Positions 35,289-46,087 of a DNA stretch of 64,000 nt are shown piece after piece. The translations under genes and the position numbers were made by a program. Under the pieces are notes generated by a model. The model did no database searches and was not told the DNA's origin. It saw only the letters and a program-made list of their open reading frames with translations. Within the stretch, counting starts at the first letter, position 1; every line of letters starts with the position of its first letter. Origin of the DNA: Corbicula japonica (lineage: Eukaryota; Mollusca; Bivalvia; Venerida; Cyrenidae); contig JAZAYU010000010.1 of assembly GCA_038501625.1 (NCBI GenBank), positions 4,610,912 to 4,674,911 on the forward strand, given 5' to 3'.

Positions 35289-35569
35289 CTGATGGAAAAT
35301 GGTGTTCTCTTAGATGATTGTTCTTGTATTCTTTTAAATGCTGCACAAACTCTGTCTGAAGTCGCTGTAAGGACAGCTGCACTTCTTCTAAAATTTTCTC
35401 AAGTTCTTCTAATCTTCCTTTCATCGCATTACAGTCAATTATTTGGCTAATGCGATCTTCCATTTCGTGCATTTGTGTGTCATGCAATGAGCTATTAATA
35501 GGTTCAAAGAATATTCTTGTTGAATAAAACAGAGCTGTTAAAGCCAAGGGTTGGAACAATGCAATCCAG
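35289..35569 (-). CDS. Internal exon: transmembrane segment plus coiled coil
   Basis: An acceptor TTTTTATTCCAG ends at 35570 and a CAG|GTAATG donor follows 35289. The exon is open in one frame for 93 codons. It begins with a hydrophobic stretch, WIALFQPLALTALFYSTRIF, then a polar segment with an NSS glycosylation sequon, then a strong heptad region (EDRISQIID, RLEELEKILEEVQLSLQRLQ, EFVQHLKEY), and ends HHFPS before joining exon 34927-34767. The product would have two membrane segments separated by a coiled coil of about 70 residues. The first base completes a codon begun in an upstream exon that I could not find, so the N-terminal part is missing. Apparent shadow frames on the plus strand are not supported. 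Confidence 0.68.
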
Positions 35570-36322
35570 CTGGAATAAAAACACGACCCTTAAAGAAATC
35601 TTCTTTCATATTATTTGACGTTGATTTTAGATCATATAATTCATTTAATCAGAAATTACATTTCTTTAAAAGGGGGACATTCTAAAATAATTAGTTGCAT
35701 GCTTTGTTTTTTTATTATGACCACGTTTTGTTATGTTATTGCAAAAAAGAAAAATTCGTACTTTTGCATTTTTATTCCATCTTAAAATATGTGTATGTTA
35801 AATTAATTTCCACTCTTCAAGGAGAACAAGAAGTTGAACAACCACATTAAAACGTGCAAAATAGTATAAATGCCAATGAATGAAATTTGAAGTTGACAAA
35901 ATGTTATCTAACACAATATTTAAGGATAATCCAGTATATTTCAAACCTTATCCATTCCATATTGACTTTAGAAAATCTCTTTCTTTTCCGCTTAAAAATA
36001 AGTCAATATGACAACTTAGCCTGAACCTAATGACTTTTCCTATATCAAATACGTTAAGGATTTGTGCAACAGCTGCAGGTAGTAAGTCAGTCATCGCCAA
36101 GCAACATTATAGCCCGCTAAACCTCCGCTCGATAATATTTCTTCTATAATTATTTGTGTACAGTACACACCACATTCCTTTAATCAAAAATGATTTGCGA
36201 TGGCGATACTCTTTAATATAATGGTCTCAAAGATTCCCATATGTAGTCAATGCTTATACGTCTTTTAATGCAAATACGTGCAAAGAATTAGATGAAATGG
36301 TTGTTTAAGTCGGGGAAAAGGT
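35570..36322. other. Probable upstream intron of the coiled-coil gene
   Basis: No further minus-strand exon ending in the required phase was found here. If the gene is real, this is intron or upstream sequence. Confidence 0.35.
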
Positions 36323-36515
36323 AAAATGCGAAAATATCACAGGCTCGAGTGGATTTACCCTCTTCGTTGGCAGTAATGGAAATGCACCTTAATGCCCATC
36401 CGCCTAGCCTAGCCTGAAATGCGAAAATATTACAGGCTCGATTGGATTTACCCTCTTCGTTGGCAGTAATGGAAATGCACCTTACTGCCCATCCGCCTTG
36501 CCTTAGGTTGAGGAA
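36323..36515 (+). repeat. Dispersed repeat family S1, tandemly duplicated 93-bp unit
   Basis: GCGAAAATAT-ACAGGCTCG begins at 36328 and again at 36421. Each unit runs through GGATTTACCCTCTTCGTTGG, CAGTAATGGAAATGCACCTT and TGCCCATCCGCC with very few differences, so the duplication is recent. It is the S1 middle region on the plus strand. The unduplicated tail follows (GGTTGAGGAAAACTGAATAT). Confidence 0.75.
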
Positions 36516-37792
36516 AACTGAATATCAATAAAAATGAACACAATTTGATAAAACCGACGGTGTGCATGTGGAGGTTTCAGTGGAACCTATGCGTTATTTC
36601 AAAACGAACAGAGACTTTTGTTCTCGAAAAAAGAATCGAGTTGCTACAAACGAGCAAACTATACAATGTACAGTGTACATGTAGGTTGACGGAAAATCTA
36701 AGAATATAAATCCTGCGTATCACAGTCACTGAGCCGTATTACAAGATGACTTATTTTGTCGTTTTATCACACAATTTGCAAAATCCATAAATGCATTTTT
36801 TATCAAAAAGTCACTTGTTGTTAATAATAAACAAAAATAAAGAAAGAAATTAACATGTGTAACCCAGCATCAAAATAATTATATAGCACGCTTGATTTCC
36901 CAACAACAACGTTATGTTTATCACCAATAATTTAATATTTATTACTAATTTGCACATGTTATAATTTTATCTAAATTAGTTTCGCGGTTTTAATAATGAC
37001 GCCGAAAATGTTCATTTAGAGAAAATCTTGTGTTACTTTTCAGAAAAAGAAATAGGTGGCATAATAAATGAGGGAACTTAAACATATTTTACAATTTGAA
37101 AGCAATATTTTAATATTTTCTAGCAATTTCTAGATTTAAAGTATATAATTTTTGGCTTATATATCAAATAAGGCATTACAGTCTAATGTGATATTCTAAG
37201 ATTATGTAGAAAAACAAGATAATAAACATGTTTCTGTCAGATACACAGCAATTTCCCCCACCAAGATAAGTTACAAATTTCATAACAGACAAATTCATAA
37301 ATTAAGTAATATTCATGTCTTTATATAAACTGTCGTTCAGTCAATAAAAAGGACACGATCAGACCGAGCCTTGTAATATTCGAATTTGTGATGTTCGATG
37401 ATTTTTCATTCATCTGAATGAGTATGTTTTCCGCTCCAGACATTATTGATTGCATTCTCTATCTTTGTACTCATTCGTGATGATTTTATATTTTTGTGAA
37501 TCTTCTAATGTGTCCAATAAAGGGTGAAAAGATAAAATATTTATAAGGAGAGGTGGCGTGCCGAAAAAACAAAACAGTCTTCGAAAATAGCCAGATAATA
37601 AATAGCTAATGCTTGTCTTCAATATCCAGACGTAATATGATTTATTTAAACCATAAAGAAAGAGCAACAAAAAAGAGTGAAGGGTTACCGACTTGGAACG
37701 GTCAGTATTTTTAACCTACAAATATTCCCCATATTTATTAGATCAATCAGATCAATTTTGACATCAAAAGAGTCATTTTTGACATGGTACTA
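36516..37792. other. No gene; small S1 fragment at 37355-37420
   Basis: GATCAGACCGAGCCTTGTAA and GTGATGTTCGATGATTTTTC near 37355-37420 match a minus-strand S1 head. The 75-codon minus frame at 37443-37670 has no splice support. The rest is AT-rich. Confidence 0.4.
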
Positions 37793-40700
37793 CACTCAGT
37801 CTCACTTAACTGCGACATTTGCTGTCTTCACCATGTTTGACACTGTAATATTGAATTGACTGCAATTTTCATTATTCCAAATACGTTTCTGCATAGCCTT
37901 AAACCATTTGCAAAATATTAACGCAATATAAATCGTATCCCCTGCAGATTTATAAGATGGTATATATTACTTTAAGACCATGGAGACAAAATAAGCATGT
38001 CTTCATGAAAAGTTTTTACACTTTATGCCATCTATTAGCTGTTTATTAAAGTCTAATCAGAAAAATTATTTGCTCATTGTACACTTCCACCATGCATTTT
38101 TTCTATAAATATCAAGATTCCAGAAGGCACGATAAGTATATTTTTAAAGTCCTTGAAATTTAGATGTCTTCAAACTTCAAGCAAGATACGAGGCCAAATT
38201 TATATCAACACTAAAACTGTAAGCTACTTGTATATATTATAAATCAAATTTACGTTTCGAATGCTTTTAAATATTCCTTCCGAAGAAAAATGTCTTTTCC
38301 CCAACTTGACTTTGCGGGTCTGTGTAAATCGTCATGTTTTCCGAAAACGTTCTGCGTAATTTTGATGGAAACAGATACGAGACAGCGCTTTGTACAAGTA
38401 CTGTCGTGTTATATTTACAGATAGAAGTAATGGGGTTAATTCTATTTAAAGATTACATATTATTTTATTTACTTATAGTTACAGATCATTAAAAATGACT
38501 TTTGATTAAAATTAGGAACATATCATTCAAAAAATGAAACAGGAACGGGACAGACCAGATACGAGACGAATACAGCATTTTCGGTCGCCGTTAACACAAT
38601 TCATTAGTGTCTTTTAATTTTTAAGCTCTGGTGATGTCATTAGACTCGCTCTCCATATTTAGTTGTTTAATACCGCCATATATTTTTGAATTGCGGGTGT
38701 TTTGTGATAAACAAAGAATTTGTAGCCAATATCTACTGGTAAACTTCACAGCAGAAAGGTAGCTCCTGAACTTCAAAGGTCCCTTTTAAATTCATGATGC
38801 ACTGCTTATAATTCGTTGAAGATTATCTTAAATACTGCCTATGTCATACTTCTTACACAAAGAGAATGACATATGATGTCCCGTACCTTGTTACTGTGTC
38901 CCGTACCTTGTTTTATATGCATAGGTGTTTGATCATGACCTGATAAGACAGTATTACCGTGAAAGATGTCAAAACTCAAAGTTTTAACTGACTTTGAAAA
39001 AAGTACATAAAGGTATAAATGTTACCTGTTGTTTTTTTTTCTTTGTTTCTTCTTGCGTGACATTTCATTACCGAAATGTATAATATCATCAAAAATGAAA
39101 TGTGTTGCTGCCTATTGTGTTTACTTTCTAAGATTATTTTTCACTTTTTTTCTCCTTAAATACCTTCAAATAATTTGATAAAAATTTAAATATCAGAAAG
39201 GTAATAGGTAATACTTTATACAATCTTCAGAGTTTTTTTTTTTAGAAATCCATGTTTTAAATCTTGTCGCGTATCAGTGTGTCTTGCTGCACTTTATATA
39301 AGAATATATTTCATGTGCAATAATTTGTGACTTTACTATGTATCAATTCCTAATCCTTAATTGTATGTTATGTCTTACATGTCTGTGTGTACGTTCGTCT
39401 GTCCGTACGTCAGTCTCTGTCTCACATATTTCCTTTTCAAAAGTTACATGAATAAATCTGGTATATTAAATGTATCTAATAGGGGTAACAACAAGTAGTA
39501 AAATTGATACCCGAGTACTCGGATAATCATCCTAGTATCTAGTACTCGAAAGATTATCAACGGTTTTTGAAGAGTGTGTATGCATTATGAATTCAGTTCG
39601 TGTTCGTACATCTACAAATTTTTATCTGTATTTATGTACTACATACACCATATCAATTGATATAATGAAAATGAAAATTGTGTTATATTATCATGATTAT
39701 TTTTTTGTTTTGTTATGAAATAAAAGTATCCAATTTATAGCACATTCATGAATGCGAGAAGAAATGTTCAAGTATCATTTTCCTTTGGCAGCTAATTCTT
39801 TACCATCATTAGTTTATATAAAAAAAAATTAAAACCAAACAAATGGACAACTTTTTATCGAACAGCGATTACTCGATTAGTATATTTAGTATTCGATACT
39901 CGGAGAACCGACTGAGTACTATATTTTCGTTTTATTTTGTAAAATGGCAAAATCACAGCGCATGGAGGATGTTCAGTTTAAATTATCTTTTGTAAGAAAG
40001 TACAACATAGATAACAAAACTTAAACAGATAGGTGGTGTGTTAGGTACAAACTGTTACCAGATACGGGACAATGACTGAAGCTATAAATGTTACCGTAAT
40101 GGAAGCATAGTAAAGGTAGTTGGCGTTCTTAAAAGATGATGAAATTAATGCCTACTACATCTTGGTGTTAAAATGCTTTTATAGCGATGATCGACGTTTC
40201 TTAAGTGTTAAAAGTTTCTTAGACAAGTTTTTTTTTTGTTTAGGATTTTAATTAATATTTGACGCAACTGACATGAACGAAAGTTAAGTTGTTTTGTGTT
40301 GATAAAAACATTAAAAGAGTGAACAATTTGTACAATAATAAACACTTATATGATTTATAACAACAAATTCTGGTTACTTTGTTTACAATGTACAATTACA
40401 CTGCTAGTACATGTACGGGACAAAATCACACAAGATACGGGACATTCATACCATCATAATTGGAAAAGATTGAAAAGTAACAGGCACAGATTAGTGTGAT
40501 CTTATCTTTTGTAAAAGACAATACTTTCACCATGTTAAACCGATTAGTGATATGCTGTAATTAAAATAATTGTTCGATAACTGTTTACTTATAATTGAAA
40601 AAAACAATATCCAGGTTTCATAGAATAAAAAAGTTGAATTCACGTTGTTATTTTCTAATATGGTTCAAGCTTTAAAAAATTTTCTGATCCGTATGGCGAC

Positions 40701-42000
40701 GGGTATCTATTTGATGGAAATACAAAAAATAATTTCATTCCTTGTTGTTAAAATATTTTTATTCAAGCACGATTATTTAAGGTTAAGACTCGCAAATGGC
40801 TGTAAAAATGTTATAGCCCCTTAACACAAACACTAATAACTCACAAAGTACGATACTTGTACTGGTCAAACTTCAAATTTAGCACATACAGACATTTATT
40901 AATTAACTAAAACAGTATTGACATAATATGTACAATTCAGTCCACCTTATATGGGTTGCACTCAACTCATATGAAATCTCAACTGGGCCAATACGAGATA
41001 ACCTGGGCCAATACGGGTTTTACTGAGCCAATATGAGATCGCATGATTCTGATTGGATAATGAACTGGTCCAATATGGATTGAATCACTTCCTTTTAAAA
41101 ACAAAAATGCCGCCATTTTGGAATTTCTAAGTCAAATATTTATGGATAAAAATGATAATAGATGGTGTGACTTTGGACACGAGGTGCAATTAAGCAAAGT
41201 GGCAGAGGATAAGTCTATGTTGCCACTTTGGGTGATATCTTTCTGTATAATGAAAATCTTTGAGCTTATCTAACTCGTTAGTAGCTACAACAACAACGCG
41301 GATGTCTGCAGCAAGGATTCTTGAAACTAAAAAAGACAGTAAATTTTAGTGGATTATTCAACATTTGAGCAAGTTTATTGAGCGTAGCATTGCAAAAAGA
41401 ATCAAAACTTAGTTTGGATAGCTTACAGACGTGTTAAATTCAGTTTTACATGTGAAAATCGTGGATGGAATGAGTCAGAAAATAAACTTATTGTGGATAT
41501 ATCAGGAAAAAAACTAAATTCAGACTGGATAAACAAGAGACTTGGCTGCCACAGTGTGTAGTAATGTTCAGGCTGTTTTTGTATTCAAAACAAAACAACC
41601 TTCATATCTGCATCTCCTTGGTAGCTTATACCAGCCAGGTCACTAGCGTAGATTGAAGATTGAACATTTAAATCAGAGCTGACACTTCATCTCTTCAGAC
41701 CGGTAAATTAGTAATTTTAAATTCTAGAACTATGGATATTTTGTTAATTAATAAAATTGTCATTAATCAAGTGAATTCATATTGGCATTGTTATTGGGCC
41801 TCGGGCAGTCATATTAGCCCTCGGCCTACGGCCTCGGGCCAATATGACTACCCTTGGCCCAATAACAACGCCAATATGAATTCACTTGATTAATAACATT
41901 ATAATATTTATCAAAAAATGTATATAGATTATATAGACTGGAGAACTTGAAAATTACTATTTTCTACTGTGCGTTTGTCGCAGTTAAGTGAGACTGAGTT
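37793..42000. mobile_element. 4.2-kb TIR element with dispersed TACGGGACA motif
   Basis: The left end has ACTCAGTCTCACTTAACTGC then GACA, and the right end carries the exact complement, giving a terminal inverted repeat of 24 bp. Inside, GATACGGGACA or close variants recur at about 38374, 38542, 38558, 38877 (inverted), 38897 (inverted), 40061, 40413 and 40434. The terminal sequence agrees with that of the element at 55208-57972 at 11 of the first 12 positions. No transposase frame is evident. A palindrome-headed element F3 (40895-41903) is nested in it. A target duplication could not be fixed. Superfamily unassigned. Confidence 0.6.
40895..41903 (-). mobile_element. Palindrome-headed element F3, copy A
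   Basis: Read on the minus strand the head is a hairpin (41743-41903) with AATCAAGTGAATTCATATTGG arms around GGCCCGAGGCCGTAGGCCGA, then the tail, ending near 40895 with TTTATTAATTAAC, the inverse of the GTTAATTAATAAA at the head-tail junction (41743). The tail near 40980-41080 has three imperfect copies of CTGGGCCAATACGAG. About 640 bp of extra tail sequence is absent from copy B. It lies inside the 37793-42000 element. Confidence 0.65.
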
Positions 42001-42777
42001 CGTAACGTCATATTTTAAAGGCCGTTTTGCACAAAACATATGTCTGTGTAAATGATATGCTGCGGTCAACACGGGGATCTCGTACATTCAACCAAAAGCC
42101 ATGTATATTTTGATGGAAACCAAGACTGTAACACAAAAAAAAGAGATTTTGCTCAATAATTATTGTTTTGATCCACAACACATGCTTAAGCTTAGAAAGT
42201 GTTTTCACGTGGTACCTTATACAAGCTTTAATAAAATCCAGATTATTTTTGTACCGTTACTCGTATTGCTAACAAATTTCACAAATATGCACAAAATTGC
42301 ATGCACACACTAGTGTTCTACTATTACCAAAATAAAAACTCCATCAACAGGATGTTTTTCGTTTTTAACCCGACAATGTTTGAAATGATATAAAATTGTA
42401 TTCTGCTTAAACCTTAACATGTTAACGGTTGAATTTTTAACTTGTTATTTAATTTTACAATTATTGTTATATAACATTCATTTATAATAAGTCAGTTCAT
42501 CAGAAGGTGTCGCATGACTGAATCGTGTCTTAAAATCATGTTACAGAATAGCTTCAATTTGTAAACAACTGCGTTTGTTATTTTACATATACTAATTTTT
42601 AGAAATATGATTTGTGCCCGTGGCTAACAATGCACACATGAACACGTTTTCCGATATTATATTCATCGCCAAAAGATTAATAAAGGATATCACACATTTA
42701 TTACTGCAAATAGTTAAAACTACATACTTTCTTTACGACCACACCTCTTTTTGCGAAGCCGCAATTGCCCCGTCAAT
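42001..42777. other. No gene recognised
   Basis: Sequence between the 4.2-kb element and the foldback at 42778. Open frames near 42101 and 42614 lack splice signals. Confidence 0.4.
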
Positions 42778-43245
42778 TATACTTAAGGACTTTGAAAACG
42801 CACCCTTGGGATAAGTGTATATAAACATAGAAGACGCCTTTTATATCAAACATATTATATAGCTGTGTAAAGTACAACTCATTGCCGTCATTTTGATACC
42901 AAAATATTTAAAATTGGTTCATTGATAATAAAAATATCGCGTGTTCAAGACAGTAACCCTGAAATCAAAAGTAACACTTTAGCCAATACAAGCGTTCGTT
43001 TTCAATGATATGCCTTTAATTGTAATGCAAGCTCTATAGGCGTGAAGTGTTACTTTTGATTTTAGGGTTACTGTCTTTAACTCGCAATATCTTTTGTATA
43101 AATAGACCAATCTTAAATATTTTACTATCAAACTGACGGCAATGAATTGTACTTTACAAAGGTATGTTAAACATTTCATTTCAAAGGCCTTTCCAAGTTA
43201 AAATACACTTATCCCAAGGGTGCGTTTTCAAAGTCCTTAAGTATA
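42778..43245. mobile_element. Foldback element with about 200-bp arms
   Basis: The left arm begins TATACTTAAGGACTTTGAAA and continues CGCACCCTTGGGATAAGTGT, TGTAAAGTACAA, CAGTAACCCTGAAATCAAAA and GTAACACTT; the right arm is the reverse complement of all these in mirror order, ending CCTTAAGTATA. The loop of about 50 bp is around 42990-43035. No coding sequence. Its right end is one base from the F3 element that starts at 43247. Confidence 0.85.
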
Positions 43246-43246
43246 T

Positions 43247-43512
43247 ATAATGTTATTTATCAAGTGAATTCATATTGGCCTTGTTATTGGGCCGAGGGTA
43301 TTCATATTAGCCCGAGGCCGAAGGACGAGGGCTAATGCGACTGCCCGAGGCACAATGACATAGCCAATGTGAATTTATTTGATTAATGACAATTTTATTA
43401 ATTAACAGACTGAAACCATCAAACTCAAATGAAGACTAAACTGGGCCAATACAGGAATTGCTGGGCCAATATGAGAATTGCTGGGCCAATATGAGATAGT
43501 TAATTAATAAAA
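43247..43512 (+). mobile_element. Palindrome-headed element F3, copy B
   Basis: Head hairpin 43247-43406 (arms ATCAAGTGAATTCATATTGG and complement; centre TATTAGCCCGAGGCCGAAGG), then a short tail whose two ends are TTTTATTAATTAAC (43393) and GTTAATTAATAAAA (43499). The tail contains three 20-bp tandem units starting CTGGGCCAATA at 43441, 43461 and 43481. Copy A is related but its tail is about 0.7 kb longer. Confidence 0.75.
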
Positions 43513-43648
43513 CTTCATATTATTCTGTCAGCAATGTGGGGATAGCCCACAATCGAACTACCAGCCGCATGACGTTAATTGACACTGTGTATTTGTTTAA
43601 ATGCTTTCAAGAATCTTCCTAAGGCGCTCGACATTATACACGACTGTG

Positions 43649-43792
43649 CCCAAGGTAATAAAACTGAGCATGGAAACCAGTCTCAAATCTCAAGCATCTG
43701 ATTGGCTGAAATGGCGACCAGTCGCCATTTCAGCCAATCAGATGCCTGAGATTTGAGACTGGTTTCCAATCTCAGTTTTATAACCTTCAGCC
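43649..43792. mobile_element. F4 near-perfect hairpin element, copy 2
   Basis: Same centre as copy 1 (CTGATTGGCTGAAATGGCGA, CA loop, then the complement) with slightly different outer arms (CCCAAGGTAATAAAACTGAG). Arms are about 70 bp. Confidence 0.85.
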
Positions 43793-43889
43793 CTGTTGTC
43801 GTGCTTCATTCCTAGCAATATAAAATGATTAATTTCAAGTAAGACCGCATTCAATTGATAAACACATGATGTGTTACGGCGTTTGAACG

Positions 43890-44075
43890 TTAAGTGACAG
43901 CAATTTCGCCACTGGGGGGGAGTTCTGAGGTGCACAAACCTTAAACACTTCTCCCTGCAGGTTCTCACAACAAACATGTACTAGTTGTCTTGGTGAATTA
44001 GCTCCAATCCACCCATCCACTCAACAGCTTTGCATTGAAACACACACACACACACACATAAAACATAAGGATCAA
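43890..44075 (-). repeat. Dispersed repeat family S2, 5' half, with (CA)n
   Basis: On the minus strand it reads as the S2 start: the TATGTTT block, a (GT)n tract where other copies have TTTGTGTGCTTTTGCATGCA, GAGTGGATGGGTGGATTGGA, then GAGAACCTGCAGGGAGAAGT. The (CA)9 tract at about 44041-44058 sits at the position of the short GTGTG in the other copies. Confidence 0.6.
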
Positions 44076-44884
44076 ATAGAATTCTTATGCAAAAAAGTGG
44101 GTACTTAATTTCCTTACAAAATATCATCGAAACTGTATGACGAATTGTATTTAACTACAAAGTACAGTAATACAATTACAAGTTATTTTACGCGTATCTG
44201 TCGAACATTCAACACAGCATTTCATTAATAGTCTAGACAGAGCCTATGATACTAGACATCTTCTTGTATGGTATCTTACAAAATACACCTGCGCACTAAA
44301 GAGAATACTTAGTTCTTGTTGCATAATACCTTAGCCAGTACTGTTATCAGTTAAATAACCCGATACCGATGTCGTGATGATAACGTATATCAGGGCTATT
44401 AACAGACTAAAATAAGGCAGTAACCCAGCATCAAAATAGTTATATAGCACGCTCGATTTCCTACCCAACGTCATATTCATCACCAATTTTTTTTTTCAAA
44501 AAAGAGCCGTACTTTTTTCGAAATGACAATTAAGCATTAAACAATCATCCCCACAAACTTATTCTAAACAATAAGTGCATGTATATGTTGCTATTTACCG
44601 CAGTAATTGTTTTTAAAAACTGATGCGTTTGTCCAATTTACTTAAAACATATCGGTAAATTATACTTCATGAAAATGGTAAACGTGAACTAATAACCAGG
44701 ATGTGGTCGTTAATGTTTTCATGATTTTTTTTATCGCAGTGGTCTGGTTCCAAAAATCACCATGTTAACATTAGTTATGTTATCAATGCTTATAGGCTAT
44801 ATATGTGTGTGCGTTGTTAGGGACAAATGCTAAACAAACAGTATCTAAAATAAAAAAAATAAGTCATCTGAGATTAGTAATAGA

Positions 44885-45075
44885 TGACAAGGGAACTTTG
44901 AAAGCCATCGACCACGACAAATATGAAAATATTGCAGGCTCGGTTTGATTTAGCATGTTCATGGACAGTAATGGAAATGCATATTACTGCCCACGCCGCC
45001 TAGCCCCGGGTTGAGCGCAACTCAATATTTACACTAATAAACAGTACAATTTTGATCCATCCCAAAAGATGGTAT
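44885..45075 (+). repeat. Dispersed repeat family S1, best plus-strand copy
   Basis: Contains in order GGGAACTTTGAAAGCCATCG, GACAAATATGAAAATATTGC, AGGCTCGGTTTGATTTAGCA, TGTTCATGGACAGTAATGG, AAATGCATATTACTGCCCAC, GCCGCCTAGCCCCGGGTTGA and CTCAATATTTACACTAATAA. It probably represents most of the family unit. A family S2 copy in opposite orientation begins only 65 bp later. Confidence 0.75.
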
Positions 45076-45139
45076 GCAGATGAATAAGACCACAAACTAT
45101 TAGGAAAACCCTGATGGATCACGGCCTTGGAGCACTTAG

Positions 45140-45330
45140 TGTCAGCAAATTTGCCAGCTGCGTGTGTGGGGGGAGGTGTTCTGAGATGCAACAACCTCAC
45201 ACTTCCCCCAGCAGGCTTTCATTTGAACGAACAAGTTAATGTTTTCTTGGCGAATTAGCGTCAACCCACCAATCCACTGGACAATTTTGCATGCAAAATC
45301 ACAAAACATATAAAACATAAGAATCTAATA
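45140..45330 (-). repeat. Dispersed repeat family S2, 5' half
   Basis: On the minus strand: ATTAGATTCTTATGTTTTAT, TTTTGCATGCAAAATTGTCC, AGTGGATTGGTGGGTTGACG and GTGAGGTTGTTGCATC. Like the copy at 43890 it contains the 5' half only. Confidence 0.6.
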
Positions 45331-46087
45331 GAATTGTCAAGCAAAAAGGTAAGTACACGAGGACCATACAAATAGTAATTGAAACCATATGACGAAATCT
45401 ACTTAACCGCATAGTACTAATTGTAAACGTTATCTTTAATCGTATTTCATCTGTCATTAATATATTGCTTATATGAGAATTTCCCAAACATCCTTAAAAT
45501 TAATGGTCTAGACAGAGCTATAATTATACTAGACTTGTACTTGTAAGTATAATACCAATCATATCTGTACACTAGGAATAGTTTGTTCTTGATAATTTAA
45601 TCCTTGGTGCTCTGGTGTCGAATATATCATTGAGGATCTGTCCGCTTCTTAACAATGTTTTGTAATTATAATTGTAATGTGATTAAACATATTTGCATTA
45701 ACAATATCAAGTGTATTGAAAGCCAAGAATTATTTTAGAGATGGAACTAACACTTGTTATTCTTTAAGATAACACTGATTTCAGATTTAGTCATGAGGGC
45801 CTTTTTTTTAATTGCCAGTCCATGTTACTGTATTAATTTCCTAAGGAAGTTAATACCATCGCACCGTCACATATTTAATACAAAAGCTCTGAGTGATACG
45901 ATTTTATTAAATTTGTAATTCCGAATTGTAGGGGTCGAATGCGCATGCATGTTTTTATGTCTGTGACGGTGAAAAATCTTACCATTTATGCAAAAACGTA
46001 TCTTTCATTAATATGTTTACATAATTTGTGGAAAGTCATTTTTAGTATTTGTATTACTGTTATCTGATTTAATTAATATTATTATAA
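45331..46087. other. No gene recognised
   Basis: AT-rich DNA without a supported feature. Confidence 0.4.

Noticed and set aside
41743..43406. A single composite element bounded by the two F3 hairpins
   Set aside because: The interval straddles the right end of the 37793-42000 element; each F3 copy has its own tail, so two insertions in opposite orientation explain it better.
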